Below, in pieces: positions 51,525 to 61,459 of a DNA stretch of 64,000 bases. The position numbers and the translations under genes were made by a program. The notes beneath the pieces are model-generated. The model worked only from the letters and a program-made list of their open reading frames with translations. It ran no database searches and had not been told where the DNA came from. Numbering within the stretch: position 1 is the stretch's first letter; each line of letters starts with the position of its first letter. Where the stretch lies: contig NZ_CP142362.1 of assembly GCF_035918395.1 (NCBI RefSeq), forward strand, positions 3,571,501 through 3,635,500, written 5' to 3'. The stretch comes from Mycolicibacterium sp. ND9-15 (GTDB taxonomy: Bacteria; Actinomycetota; Actinomycetes; Mycobacteriales; Mycobacteriaceae).

Positions 51525-52178
51525 TCAGACTCCCTGGGTCCGTCGTGGCGGCACTGTCAATGTAAATGGTTGCAACCCAACGGATTCAGTGGGTGGGCCG
51601 GATGCAGCCAGCTGCTGGGCGCGCTGGATCTCCTGGTCGGTGCGCGCAGGAAGCGTCTCGCAGACGGCGGCCACCGCGTGTGCGTACGGCGAGGCCGACT
51701 GTTGCAGTGCGTCGCGCAGCAGGTCGATCGGCGTCCGGTGCTCGATGAGCAGGCGTCGTCCCGCTGCCGGGTTGACCGTTGCGGCGAACTCGAGGACCAC
51801 CGGCAAATAGTCGGGGGCCTCGCGCTGCGGCGGGTCGACCCCGGCTTCCCGGTACGCGTGGGCGAAAGCGAGCATGTGATTGCCGCGATTGCGGGTGTCA
51901 CCGGCGGTCCAGTACGTCAGGTACATCGTGGTGCGACGACGCATGTCGAAGGTGTCCACGTAGTCGACCTGCGCCTGCATCGGATCGATGGTCCGCAATG
52001 CAGCGACGGTGGTGCCGAGCAGTTGCGCGGGCTTGCTCGGCAGGTGACCCATCAGTTCGGTGACGGTGGCCAGCCGTTCGGCGTGCTGATGATCCGGATA
52101 GGCCAGCAGTAGCGCGGCCGCCTGCCACACGACCCGATGCTCGAGTACGTCTTGGCGCCGGCTCCTGCGGACCTTCAT
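51525..52178 (-). CDS. narJ: nitrate reductase maturation chaperone
   Basis: 217 aa. TorD/NarJ-type helical chaperone needed to insert the Mo cofactor into NarG before membrane docking. Family features: RVVWQAAALLLAYPD and YVDTFDMRRRTTMYLTYWTAGDTRNRG. ATG 52178 overlaps the narH stop as ATGA; the open frame beyond is inside narH. Confidence 0.96.
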   Translation of the reverse strand: MKVRRSRRQDVLEHRVVWQAAALLLAYPDHQHAERLATVTELMGHLPSKPAQLLGTTVAALRTIDPMQAQVDYVDTFDMRRRTTMYLTYWTAGDTRNRGNHMLAFAHAYREAGVDPPQREAPDYLPVVLEFAATVNPAAGRRLLIEHRTPIDLLRDALQQSASPYAHAVAAVCETLPARTDQEIQRAQQLAASGPPTESVGLQPFTLTVPPRRTQGV

Positions 52179-53842
52179 TGCTCCGTGCTCCTGGCGGGGA
52201 ACATTCCGCTGGGCTCGCCGCGGCCGTCCCAGTTGAGCAGGTTCACTCGCGAGGGACGTGATTCGGTGACGGCGATGCCCTCGCTGGTCTGCCGGTGCTG
52301 CAGCGCGTGGAAGCTCTCCACCGCCACCGGCACCGGGCCGCCGCTCGCCTCGCCGAACGGCCCCGACTCGTACATCCCAGGCCCGCCCTCGAACGACAGC
52401 GAGCAACCGGGCTCCTCGAGCGCCTGCGCCTCCAGGGCATGGGCGTCTGCGACGTATGCGGTCGGAATGACGTAGCGCTCTTCGTATTTCGCGAGGGCGA
52501 GCAGCCGGTACATCTCGTAGATCTGCTCTTCGGTCATTCCGACCGACTGCGGGATGTGCGGCTGAGTCTCCCGGCCCAGGTTGATGTCCCGCATATAGGA
52601 CCGCATCGCGGCCAGGCGCCGCAGCACGCCCTCCACCACCGCGGTGTCACCGGCGGTGAACAGCCCGGCGAGGTACTCGATCGGTATGCGCAGCGCCTCC
52701 AGCGCGCCGAAGAGGTTGCCCAGTTCCTCGCCGTCGTGACCGTCGCGGGCGACGGCGTCGACCACCGGCGACAGCGGCGGGATGTACCAGACCATCGGCA
52801 TGGTCCGGTATTCCGGGTGCAGCGGCAGCGCGACCTGATAGCGGTGAATCAGCGCGTACACCGGTGAGCGCTGCGCGGCCTCGATCCACTCCTCCGAGAT
52901 GCCCTCGGCATGCGCGCCGGCGATCACCTCGGGGTCGTGCGGGTCGAGGATGATCGACTTCTGCGCCTCGTACAGGTCGGTGTCGTTCTTCACCGCCGCC
53001 GCCTCGAGCACCCGGTCGACGTCGTAGAACACCAGGCCCAGGTACCGCAGCCGACCCACGCAGGTCTCCGAACACACCGTCGGCAGGCCCACCTCGATGC
53101 GTGGGTAGCAGAAGGTGCACTTCTCAGCCTTGCCGGTCTTGTGGTTGAAATACATCTTCTTGTACGGGCATCCCGACACGCACATCCGCCAGCCGCGGCA
53201 ACGGTCCTGATCGACCAGCACGATGCCGTCCTCGGAGCGCTTGTAGAGCGCACCCGACGGGCACGACGCGACGCAGGACGGATTCAGGCAGTGCTCACAG
53301 ATGCGCGGCAGGTAGAACATGAACGTCTGCTCGAGTTCGAGGCGGACCTGTTCGTTCACCTTCTTCAGTACCGGGTCTCCTGCGAGGATCTCCGGTGAGC
53401 CGCCGAGGTCGTCGTCCCAGTTCGCCGACCATTCGATCTTCATCGGTTCGCCGCTGATCAGACTGCGGGGCGGCGCCACCGGCATCTGCTCGCCGAGCGG
53501 CGCGTTCGTCAGGTTCTCGTAGTCGTAGGTCCACGGCTCGTAGTAGTCCGCGATGTTGGGCATCTTGGGGTTGGCGAAGATTCGCAGCAGCTTGCTCAAC
53601 CGACCGCCGTCGCGCAGGCGGAGGCGGCCCCTGCGGTCACGCATCCAGCCGCCACGCCACTGCTCCTGATCTTCGTAGGTGCGCGGATATCCTTGGCCGG
53701 GGCGGGTTTCGACGTTGTTGAACCAGACGTACTCGGTGCCGGGCCGGTTTGTCCAGGCCTGTTTGCAGGTCACCGAGCACGTGTGGCAGCCGATGCATTT
53801 GTCGAGGTTCATCACCATCGCCATCTGCGCCATGACCCTCAT
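52175..53842 (-). CDS. narH: respiratory nitrate reductase beta subunit (iron-sulfur)
   Basis: 555 aa. Four Cys clusters for one [3Fe-4S] and three [4Fe-4S] centres: CIGCHTCSVTCKQ, CEHCLNPSCVASC, CRGWRMCVSGCPYKK (Trp replacing one Cys, as for the 3Fe centre) and CTFCYPRIEVGLPTVCSETC. Transfers electrons from NarI to NarG. ATG overlaps the narG stop as ATGA. Confidence 0.98.
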   Translation of the reverse strand: MRVMAQMAMVMNLDKCIGCHTCSVTCKQAWTNRPGTEYVWFNNVETRPGQGYPRTYEDQEQWRGGWMRDRRGRLRLRDGGRLSKLLRIFANPKMPNIADYYEPWTYDYENLTNAPLGEQMPVAPPRSLISGEPMKIEWSANWDDDLGGSPEILAGDPVLKKVNEQVRLELEQTFMFYLPRICEHCLNPSCVASCPSGALYKRSEDGIVLVDQDRCRGWRMCVSGCPYKKMYFNHKTGKAEKCTFCYPRIEVGLPTVCSETCVGRLRYLGLVFYDVDRVLEAAAVKNDTDLYEAQKSIILDPHDPEVIAGAHAEGISEEWIEAAQRSPVYALIHRYQVALPLHPEYRTMPMVWYIPPLSPVVDAVARDGHDGEELGNLFGALEALRIPIEYLAGLFTAGDTAVVEGVLRRLAAMRSYMRDINLGRETQPHIPQSVGMTEEQIYEMYRLLALAKYEERYVIPTAYVADAHALEAQALEEPGCSLSFEGGPGMYESGPFGEASGGPVPVAVESFHALQHRQTSEGIAVTESRPSRVNLLNWDGRGEPSGMFPARSTEQ

Positions 53843-56800
53843 TCGTAGATCACCTCCTGGCTGCGGCGCCGTACCACGGTCACCTCGTCGCGCTGGTTGC
53901 CGGTCGGGCCGAGATAGTTGAACGCGAACGCCATCTGGGCGTATCCGCCCGCGAGGTGGCTGGGTTTGACCAGCAGTCGGGTCAGCGAGTTGTGGATCCC
54001 CCCGCGTTTACCGGTGGTCTCACTCAATGGCACGTCGATGGTGCGCTCCTGCGCGTGGTACACGAACACCACGCCTTCGGGCATCCGGTGCGACACGATC
54101 GCCCGGCACACCAGCACGCCGTTGCGGTTCACCGCCTCCACCCAGTCGTTGTCGCGCACCGAGATCTTCGCGGCGTCCGCCGGGCTCATCCACATCGTCG
54201 GTCCGCCGCGCGACAGCGACAGCATGAACAGGTTGTCCTGGTATTCGGAGTGGATGGACCACTTCGAGTGCGGCGTCAGGTAGCGGACCGTCAGCGCCAC
54301 CCCGTCGTGGTCACCCACCGCCGACTCGCCGAACAACCGCGACATGTCCAGCGGCGGACGGTAAATCGGGAGTTGTTCACCGAGTTCCTCCAGCCAGTCG
54401 TGGTCGAGGTAGAAGTGCATCCGGCCGGTCAGCGTGTGGAACGGCTTGAGCTCCTCGATGTTGACGGTGAAGGGGGCGTAGCGGCGCCCACCGGTCTCGG
54501 TGCCCGACCATTCGGGGCTGGTGATCACCGGAACCGGCCGCGCCTGGGTGTCGGCGAACGTGATGCGGCGTTCCTCGCTACCCCCGGCCAGATGCACCAG
54601 TGGGCGCCCCGTCCGGCGCTCCAACTCGCGGAACCCCTCGACGGCCAGCCGTCCGTTGCTGGTGCCGGACAGCGCCAGGATCGCCTCCGCCATCCGCTCG
54701 GCGGTGTTGATCGCCGGACGGCCTTGTGCGCGTCCGGAGTTCATCACCCCGAACTTTGCCCCGAGTTCGTCGACCTCCTTGTCGGGCCGGACGGTGATGC
54801 CCTTGGTGGTCAAACCGAGCTTCTCGACGAGCGGGCCCAGCGTCGCCCACTTTTCGGCCACCGCGGGGTAGTCGCGCTCCACCACCGCGAGTGGTCCCAT
54901 GGTCTTACCGGGTATGGGTGTCGTCCCGTCCACACGCCAGTCCTGTTCGACCCCACTGGGATACGCCATCGCGCCGGGGGTGTCGTGCTGCATCGCGCCG
55001 AGCACCACGTCCGTGCGCACTCCCAAGTGCTTGGCCGCCAGCGCGCTGAACACCCGCGCGATCGCGCCGAACGCCTCGTAGTCGGAATGGGTCTCCCATG
55101 GCGGGTCGACGGCGGGGTTGAACGCGTGCACATAGGGATGCATGTCGGTGCTGGACAAGTCGTGCTTCTCGTACCACGTGGCCGCGGGCAGCACCACGTC
55201 GGACAGCAGCGTCGTCGAGGTCATCCGGAAGTCGATCGACATCAGCATGTCGAGCTTGCCCTCGGGGATGTCGTCGGTCCACTCTATGTCGTTGGGCCGC
55301 ACGGCCTCCGATGACGGCTCGGCCTGCACGTTGGAGTCGGTGCCGAGCAGATGACGCAGGAAGTACTCGTTGCCTTTGCTCGACGAGCCGAGCAGGTTGG
55401 CCCGCCAGAGTGACAACACCCGCGGCCAGTTCGCGGGATTGTCGGGGTCGGTGACGGCCAGCTTGAGCTTGCCCTCGGCGAGTTGCCCGGTGACGTAGGT
55501 GGAGATGTCTTCTCCGGCAGCGCGGGCGTCGTCGGCCACGTCGAGACTCGAACGGTCGAACTGCGGATAGAACGGGCTCCATCCCATCGCCGTGGACGCG
55601 GCCAGCACGTCCATGGTGTGCCGGTCGCGGAACCGGCCGCGGCCCAGCGGACTTGCGAGCGCGTCGGCCCGATAGCCGTCGTAGCGCCACTGATCGGTGT
55701 GGGCGTACCAGTACGAGGTGCCAGGCATCTGCCGCGGTGGTCGCGACCAGTCGGTGCCCATCGCCATCGTCGACCACCCCGTCACCGGACGGCACTTCTC
55801 CTGTCCGACATAGTGCGCCCAGCCGCCGCCGTTGCGGCCCATCGCGCCGGTGAGCAACACGAGCGCCAGCACCGCGCGATAGGTGGCATCTCCGTGGAAC
55901 CATTGGCAGATTCCGGCGCCCATGATGATCATCGACCGGCCACCGGACTCTTCGGCGTTGCGGGCGAATTCCGTGGCGATCCGAATGGCCTGCGACGCAG
56001 CGACTCCGGTGATCGGCTCCTGCCAGGCAGGCGTGTACGGCTGGGTGGGATCGTCGTAGCCGGCGGGCCAGTCGCCGGGCAGTCCGGGCCGGGCCACGCC
56101 GTACTGCGCGAGCATCAGATCGAACACGGTGCACACCAGGTGCTCGCCCACCCGCCGCACCGGCACGCCGCGGGTGAGCGCCTCGCCGTGCCCGTCGACG
56201 GTGTCGAAGCGGGGCAACACGATTTCAGCCGTATCGCCGCCCTTGGCGGATAGCACCGTCAACGCCGGCACCAGGTCACCGAGTTCGAGGTTCCACTTGG
56301 CCACGCCGTCGTCGCCGAAGCGGAAACCCAGTGACCCGTTGGGCACCGCGACCGTGTCGGTCGCACCATCGAGCAGCACCGGTTTGAAAGCCGCGTTCTC
56401 CGTCTGGTGTCCTAGGTCGGCCGCGGTCAGGTTCTTACCGGCGACAAGCCTGCCGTCGCGGTCCTCGAGCTTGACCAGGAACGGCAGGTCGGTGAACGTG
56501 CGGACGTAGTCGACGAAGAATGGAACACGTTGTTTGACAAAGAATTCCGATAGGACCACATGTCCCATGGCCATTGCCAATGCGCCGTCGGTGCCGGCCG
56601 CGCACGGCATCCACTCGTCGGCGAACTTGGTGTTGTCGGCGTAGTCGGGACTGACGCTGACGACCTTGGTGCCGCGGTAGCGCACCTCGGTCATCCAGTG
56701 CGCATCCGGCGTGCGGGTGACCGGCACGTTGGATCCCCACATCATCAGATACGACGCGTCCCACCAGTCGCCGGATTCCGGTACGTCGGTCTGGTCGCCG

Positions 56801-57528
56801 AAAACCTGCGGGGAGGCCACCGGAAGGTCGGCGTACCAGTCGTAGAAGGATGTCATCACACCGCCGAGCAGTTCGATGAACCGGGAGCCCGCGGCGAACG
56901 ACACCATCGACATCGCCGGAATCGGGGAGAACCCCGCTACCCGGTCCGGCCCGTACCGCTTGATCGTGTGAACGTGGGCGGCCGCGATCATCTCGGTGGC
57001 CTCGGCCCAACTCACGCGTACCAGGCCGCCCTTGCCCCTGGCCCGCTGGTAGCGCCTACGGCGGTCCGGGTCGTCCATGATGTCGGCCCATGCGAACACC
57101 GGATCTGCCAGGCGCGCCTTGGCTTCGCGGTACATACGTACGAGCTCGCCGCGCGCATACGGATAACGCACCCGCGTGGGCGAATACGTGTACCAGGAGA
57201 ACGCCGCGCCACGGGGACAGCCGCGCGGTTCGTACTCCGGCCGGTCCGGCCCGACCGACGGGTAATCGGTCTCCTGGGTCTCCCAGGTGATGATGCCGTC
57301 CTTGACGTAGATCTTCCATGAGCACGAACCCGTGCAGTTCACACCGTGGGTGGATCGGACGACCTTGTCGTGGCTCCACCGGTCGCGGTAGAAGATGTCG
57401 CCTTCGCGGCCGCCGCGGCGGTGGACGGTGCGCCCGTCGTCGGAAGCTTGGCCCGGAGTGAAGAACCGTCCGCTGCGTTCGAGCAGTTCTTCGATCCGGC
57501 CGCCGATGCGGGGCGGCGTGATGGTCAC
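53839..57528 (-). CDS. narG: respiratory nitrate reductase alpha subunit (Mo-bisMGD)
   Basis: 1229 aa, full length. Reduces nitrate to nitrite at the cytoplasmic face. The N-terminal [4Fe-4S] site has His61, Cys65 and Cys69 (THGVNCTGSCSWK) plus a later Cys in RGCPRGAAFSW. Mo-cofactor-binding stretches include GSNVPVTRTPDAHW and IMGAGICQWFHGD. GTG 57528 has AAGGAGG upstream, and the codon overlaps the narK stop as GTGA. Confidence 0.98.
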   Translation of the reverse strand: MTITPPRIGGRIEELLERSGRFFTPGQASDDGRTVHRRGGREGDIFYRDRWSHDKVVRSTHGVNCTGSCSWKIYVKDGIITWETQETDYPSVGPDRPEYEPRGCPRGAAFSWYTYSPTRVRYPYARGELVRMYREAKARLADPVFAWADIMDDPDRRRRYQRARGKGGLVRVSWAEATEMIAAAHVHTIKRYGPDRVAGFSPIPAMSMVSFAAGSRFIELLGGVMTSFYDWYADLPVASPQVFGDQTDVPESGDWWDASYLMMWGSNVPVTRTPDAHWMTEVRYRGTKVVSVSPDYADNTKFADEWMPCAAGTDGALAMAMGHVVLSEFFVKQRVPFFVDYVRTFTDLPFLVKLEDRDGRLVAGKNLTAADLGHQTENAAFKPVLLDGATDTVAVPNGSLGFRFGDDGVAKWNLELGDLVPALTVLSAKGGDTAEIVLPRFDTVDGHGEALTRGVPVRRVGEHLVCTVFDLMLAQYGVARPGLPGDWPAGYDDPTQPYTPAWQEPITGVAASQAIRIATEFARNAEESGGRSMIIMGAGICQWFHGDATYRAVLALVLLTGAMGRNGGGWAHYVGQEKCRPVTGWSTMAMGTDWSRPPRQMPGTSYWYAHTDQWRYDGYRADALASPLGRGRFRDRHTMDVLAASTAMGWSPFYPQFDRSSLDVADDARAAGEDISTYVTGQLAEGKLKLAVTDPDNPANWPRVLSLWRANLLGSSSKGNEYFLRHLLGTDSNVQAEPSSEAVRPNDIEWTDDIPEGKLDMLMSIDFRMTSTTLLSDVVLPAATWYEKHDLSSTDMHPYVHAFNPAVDPPWETHSDYEAFGAIARVFSALAAKHLGVRTDVVLGAMQHDTPGAMAYPSGVEQDWRVDGTTPIPGKTMGPLAVVERDYPAVAEKWATLGPLVEKLGLTTKGITVRPDKEVDELGAKFGVMNSGRAQGRPAINTAERMAEAILALSGTSNGRLAVEGFRELERRTGRPLVHLAGGSEERRITFADTQARPVPVITSPEWSGTETGGRRYAPFTVNIEELKPFHTLTGRMHFYLDHDWLEELGEQLPIYRPPLDMSRLFGESAVGDHDGVALTVRYLTPHSKWSIHSEYQDNLFMLSLSRGGPTMWMSPADAAKISVRDNDWVEAVNRNGVLVCRAIVSHRMPEGVVFVYHAQERTIDVPLSETTGKRGGIHNSLTRLLVKPSHLAGGYAQMAFAFNYLGPTGNQRDEVTVVRRRSQEVIYE

Positions 57529-58733
57529 TGTGCTGCCTCCTTGGGTTGCGGCTCAAAGGCGTGTAGCCGCAGTGCGGTGTAGGCGAACGCGATCAGTGCG
57601 GTCGCCACGAGCAGGGTCAGGCCGACCGAGTAGTCGTTCTCGACCGAATCGTAGGTGGAACCCATCACCAGCGGTGGGAAGTAGCCGCCCAAACCCCCTG
57701 CGGCCGAGACGATTCCGGTGATCGAACCGACGGACTTCGGCGGAGATCGGCGGGCCACCCAGGCGAACACGCCGCCGGTGCCGATGCCGAGGAACACCGC
57801 CAGCGCGATGAACGTGGATGCCGACAACACGTCCGGTGGTGGCTGCAGTATGGCAATGAACGCCATCAGTGCGGTGCCGGCAAACGATGCCAGCACGACG
57901 TACTTGGGCGCGAAGCGGTCAGCCAGCGCGCCGCCCACGGGCCGGGCGAGGACGGCGGCCAGCGCGAATCCCGCCGTCCGCGCGCCCGCATCGACGGCCG
58001 AGAAGCCGTAGATGGTCTTGATGTAGGTGGGCAGGTAGTTGCTGAACGCCACGAACCCGCCGAACACGATTGCGTAGAGAGCCGACATCTCCCAGGTGAC
58101 CGGCAGTTTCGCGGCGGCCTTCAACTTGGGCAGTACCCGGTCGGTGTTCGGCGTGAACACCGGCGAGTTGCGCATGAACAGCATGCACAGGACGGCGGTG
58201 ACCGCCAATGCGACCGCGATGATCACATGGGTGGTCAACAGGCCGAACCAGCCGACGAACCGGGGGGTGAAGAACGCCGAGAGGGCGGTGCCCACCATCC
58301 CCATCCCGAACACGCCGGTGGCGAACCCGCGGCGCGACGGGTCATACCAGTTGTTCGCGAACGGGATGCCGACGGCGAAGATGGTGCCGGCGATGCCCAG
58401 AAAGAAGCCGCACACGAGCAGCATCGGATAGGACCCGGCCGACCCGGCCGCGCCGACCGCCAGCACCGGCACGATCGAGATCAGCGAGATCGCGATGAAC
58501 ATGGCGCGCCCACCGAACCGGTCGGTGAGCGAACCCACGACGATCCGGCCGAGGGCGCCGACCAGGATCGGCGTCGCCACCAACATCGACGCTTCGGCGC
58601 TGCTCAGCGACAAGTCGCCGGCGTAAGTGGTCGACATCGGGCCGATCATGTTCCAGGCCCAGAAATTGATGGCCGAAACCCAGGTGGCCAGTGCCAGGTT
58701 CAGAGGGCGTCGAGCGCCGGTATCTTCCACCAT
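57525..58733 (-). CDS. narK: nitrate/nitrite transporter (MFS, NarK type)
   Basis: 402 aa with 12 predicted membrane helices. NarK-type signatures: WAWNMIGPMSTTYAGDL, FFLGIAGTIFAVGIPFANNWY, and GIGTGGVFAWVARRSPPKSVGSITGIVSAAGGLGG (the Gly-rich nitrate signature). Brings nitrate in and exports nitrite. First gene of narKGHJI. ATG 58733 or the GTG at 58745 could start it. Mtb narK2 is DosR-controlled; here no good DosR-like box is seen. Confidence 0.95.
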   Translation of the reverse strand: MVEDTGARRPLNLALATWVSAINFWAWNMIGPMSTTYAGDLSLSSAEASMLVATPILVGALGRIVVGSLTDRFGGRAMFIAISLISIVPVLAVGAAGSAGSYPMLLVCGFFLGIAGTIFAVGIPFANNWYDPSRRGFATGVFGMGMVGTALSAFFTPRFVGWFGLLTTHVIIAVALAVTAVLCMLFMRNSPVFTPNTDRVLPKLKAAAKLPVTWEMSALYAIVFGGFVAFSNYLPTYIKTIYGFSAVDAGARTAGFALAAVLARPVGGALADRFAPKYVVLASFAGTALMAFIAILQPPPDVLSASTFIALAVFLGIGTGGVFAWVARRSPPKSVGSITGIVSAAGGLGGYFPPLVMGSTYDSVENDYSVGLTLLVATALIAFAYTALRLHAFEPQPKEAAQ

Positions 58734-58841
58734 CGCCGTGTCCACCTACCCAGACAACCATGTGTTTCAAACGCTCGCGATACTTTCGGGTGAAGCGCTG
58801 CGACACAACGTAGTAGCGACATCCCCGGTTGTGGCCCTTGG

Positions 58842-59264
58842 TCAAGCGCGGATTCTCTTGCGACGTTTCGTCGGATCATGCTGGCCGGCGAGCGTCAACC
58901 CGAGAATGATCATGACGACGCCGAGAGTGAACCACATCCAGTCGAACGTGTGCACCACCATCAGCCCGTACACACACAGTGCAAAATAGACCAGGCCGCC
59001 GCCGAGGAAGTACGCCCGAGCTGCCGCGTACGTACGAGCCAACAGTAACCCCAGGGCGCCGATCACCAGGTTGACCACATTGCGCAGTCCGGACACCGCG
59101 AACACCCCGAACAGGCTGGCACCGGATCCGTGGCCGAGCCACGCCAGACGGTCGTAGTCCTGCGTGAGTCCCGGGATGAACCCGAGCACGCCCAAGGCGA
59201 TCAGCGCGACGCCCACGAACAGCGCCGCCGCCTGCACGGCCATGTATTTGGGTTTCGCGGCCAT
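58842..59264 (-). CDS. DUF4383-type four-helix membrane protein
   Basis: 140 aa, four hydrophobic helices and a basic C-terminus (KRRKRIRA). GFIPGLTQDYDRLAWLGHGSGASLFGVFAVSGLRNVVNLVIG is the DUF4383 pattern. GAGGTGGAGGG precedes the ATG. Unknown function. Located upstream of narK on the same strand with 97-109 nt between. Confidence 0.85.
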   Translation of the reverse strand: MAAKPKYMAVQAAALFVGVALIALGVLGFIPGLTQDYDRLAWLGHGSGASLFGVFAVSGLRNVVNLVIGALGLLLARTYAAARAYFLGGGLVYFALCVYGLMVVHTFDWMWFTLGVVMIILGLTLAGQHDPTKRRKRIRA

Positions 59265-59361
59265 CCCTCCACCTCCGCCCGAAGCCGTTATTGACGGACA
59301 AGCAGGTGATACCCCGCCTGCGCGGACGGTAACCGGGGGGGGCGAGAGCTCGCGCGCCGGT
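59265..59361. other. 97-nt gap
   Basis: Gap between the metallothionein-like gene and the DUF4383 gene; only the Shine-Dalgarno of the latter is seen. Confidence 0.3.
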
Positions 59362-59469
59362 CTACTTCCTGATGTAGCAGTTAGGGGGATTTCCGCAGTG
59401 ATGACCTTGGTCGCACTTGTGGCAATGACAGGTGCAGCCGGTCTTGGCCTTGACCGCAGATGTACGCAT
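59362..59469 (-). CDS. 35-residue Cys/His-rich metallothionein-like protein
   Basis: Short gene below usual ORF cut-offs. The 35-residue product has six Cys (12, 14, 16, 19, 25, 31) and four His (15, 17, 23, 24) in the pattern C-x-C-H-C-H-x2-C-x3-H-H-C-x5-C, plus basic ends. This density is typical of metal-thiolate peptides that bind Cu(I), Zn or Cd. AGAGGAG lies 10 nt before ATG 59469, and TATATT (59531-59536) could be the -10. It differs from Mtb MymT (53 aa) in length and Cys spacing, so it is a separate type. It follows prpE on the same strand by 90 nt. Confidence 0.75.
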   Translation of the reverse strand: MRTSAVKAKTGCTCHCHKCDQGHHCGNPPNCYIRK

Positions 59470-59530
59470 CGCGAATCAACTCCTCTGTCGTGACGCCCGC
59501 CGCTCCGACGAAATCACGGACGCAACAACG

Positions 59531-59536
59531 AATATA
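59531..59536 (-). promoter_or_regulatory. possible -10 (TATATT) and ATAT dyad for the metallothionein-like gene
   Basis: On the minus strand CATATCGGCATATATTCG holds an ATAT-N4-ATAT dyad overlapping a TATATT hexamer about 60 nt upstream of the ATG. A/T-rich dyads of this kind are typical for metal-sensing ArsR/CsoR-type repressors, but the match is only suggestive. Confidence 0.4.
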
Positions 59537-59559
59537 TGCCGATATGAGGTTGGGCGGGC

Positions 59560-61437
59560 TCAACCTCGCCGACCGTGCAAGATCGGCTTCAGCGTCTCGA
59601 TCACCGTCGGATCCTCGATCGTCGACGGCAACGGTTCGTCACGGCCATGGGCGATGCCCCGCATGGTCTTGCGCAGAATCTTGCCGGACCTGGTCTTGGG
59701 CAGGGCGGGTACGACGTCGACGAGTTTGAAACACGCTACGGCGCCGATGTTCTCACGCACCGCCTCGATGAGTTCCTCGGCCAGCCCGTCGACCGAGGCG
59801 CCCGCCTTGAGCACGACGAAACCCCGCGGCACCTGACCCTTGATCTCGTCGTGCACCCCGATGACCGCGCACTCGGCGACCGCTGGGTGGGTGGCCAGCA
59901 CGGCCTCGATCGATCCCGTCGAAAGCCGGTGTCCGGCTACGTTGATGACATCGTCGATGCGGCCCATCACGAACAAGTAGCCGTCCTCGTCGAGATAGCC
60001 GCCGTCACCGGTGAGGTAGTAGCCGGGGTGCTCGCACAGGTATGAGGCCTCGTAGCGGTCGTCGTCACCCCACAGCGTCGGCAGGGTGCCCGGCGGCAGG
60101 GGCAGTTGGATGCAGATCGCGCCCTCCTCGCGGGGTGCGCAGGGGGACCCGTCGATCTGCAGGATCCGCACGTCGTAGCCGGGCATCGGGACCGTCGGGG
60201 AGCCGGGCTTGATCGGCATGGGGTCCAGGCCCATCGGATTGGCGGCGATCGCCCAGCCCGTCTCCGTCTGCCACCAGTGGTCGACGACCGGTTTGCCGAG
60301 CTTCTGTGACGCCCACTCGTAGGTGTCGGGGTCGAGTCGCTCGCCGGCCTGGAACAGGTACTTCATCTTCGACAGGTCGTAGCGGGCGAGGTGCGAGCCG
60401 TCGGGATCCTCCTTGCGGATCGCGCGTATGGCGGTGGGCGCGGTGAACAGCGCCTTGGCCCCGTGCTCGGACGCGACCCGCCAGAACGCGCCGGGATCCG
60501 GTGTGCCGATCGGCTTGCCCTCGTAGAGCACCGTCGTGGCACCCAGCAGCAGCGGGCCGTACACGATATAGGAGTGGCCGACCACCCAGCCGACGTCGGA
60601 CGCCGCCCAGAACACCTCGCCGGGGGCGATGTCGTAGATGTTGCGCATGCTCCACAGAAGCGCCACCGCGTGCCCGCCGTTGTCACGGACGATGCCCTTG
60701 GGCTTGCCTGTGGTTCCGGATGTGTACAACACGTACAGCGGATCGGTTGCCGCAACCGGCACCGGGTCGACGGGCGCCGCGGCCGTCAGGTCCGCCCAGT
60801 CCAGGTCGCGGGTCGCGGCCAACTCGCAGCGCTTTGTTTCGCGCTGCACGATGACGCAGTTGCGCGGTGGGTGCTCGGCCATCTCCAGCGCGGCGTCCAG
60901 CATCGGCTTGTAGTCGACGGTCCGGGTCGGTTCGATGCCACACGACGCGGACACGATCACGACCGGACGCGCATCGTCGATGCGCGCCGCGAGTTCGTGC
61001 GCGGCGAACCCGCCGAACACGACCGAGTGGATCGCCCCCAACCGCGCGCACGCCAGCATGGCGATCACGGCCTCGGGGATCATCGGCATGTAGATCACGA
61101 CACGGTCGCCTTTTTCCACCCCCAGCGCCCGCAGCCCACCCGCGAACTTCGCTGTCTCGTCGCGCAGTGCGCGGTAGGTGTATGTCCGTTGCGACCCCGT
61201 GACCGGCGAGTCGTAGATCAACGCCGGCTGGTCGGCGCGGCCGTCGTCGACATGTCGGTCTAGTGCGTTGGCGCAGGTGTTCAGCTCCCCGTCTGGGAAC
61301 CAGTGGTAGAACGGCGGATTGGAGTCGTCGAGGACCTGCTTCGGCTCGCGGGTCCACGTCACCGCGCTGGCGGCGTCGGCCCAGAATGCTTCTGGATCAG
61401 CGATGCTTGCGTCGAACAGAGCCCGGTATCCGGCCAT
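59560..61437 (-). CDS. prpE: propionyl-CoA synthetase
   Basis: 625 aa AMP-forming ligase. The PrpE-type core VLYTSGTTGKPKGIVRDNGGHAVAL is distinct from classic acetate ligases; WWQTETGW and the catalytic Lys in RSGKILRK follow. Activates propionate (or acetate). ATG 61437 has TAACGT (61444-61449) 6 nt upstream: probably leaderless. Divergent from the hydrolase gene with only 34 bp between start codons. Confidence 0.92.
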   Translation of the reverse strand: MAGYRALFDASIADPEAFWADAASAVTWTREPKQVLDDSNPPFYHWFPDGELNTCANALDRHVDDGRADQPALIYDSPVTGSQRTYTYRALRDETAKFAGGLRALGVEKGDRVVIYMPMIPEAVIAMLACARLGAIHSVVFGGFAAHELAARIDDARPVVIVSASCGIEPTRTVDYKPMLDAALEMAEHPPRNCVIVQRETKRCELAATRDLDWADLTAAAPVDPVPVAATDPLYVLYTSGTTGKPKGIVRDNGGHAVALLWSMRNIYDIAPGEVFWAASDVGWVVGHSYIVYGPLLLGATTVLYEGKPIGTPDPGAFWRVASEHGAKALFTAPTAIRAIRKEDPDGSHLARYDLSKMKYLFQAGERLDPDTYEWASQKLGKPVVDHWWQTETGWAIAANPMGLDPMPIKPGSPTVPMPGYDVRILQIDGSPCAPREEGAICIQLPLPPGTLPTLWGDDDRYEASYLCEHPGYYLTGDGGYLDEDGYLFVMGRIDDVINVAGHRLSTGSIEAVLATHPAVAECAVIGVHDEIKGQVPRGFVVLKAGASVDGLAEELIEAVRENIGAVACFKLVDVVPALPKTRSGKILRKTMRGIAHGRDEPLPSTIEDPTVIETLKPILHGRRG

Positions 61438-61443
61438 ATCGGT

Positions 61444-61449
61444 ACGTTA
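61444..61449 (-). promoter_or_regulatory. -10 hexamer TAACGT of leaderless prpE
   Basis: TAACGT-N6-ATG on the minus strand. It lies 10 bp from the -10 of the divergent hydrolase gene, so polymerase can serve only one direction at a time. Confidence 0.55.
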
Positions 61450-61459
61450 GCGCGGCGCC

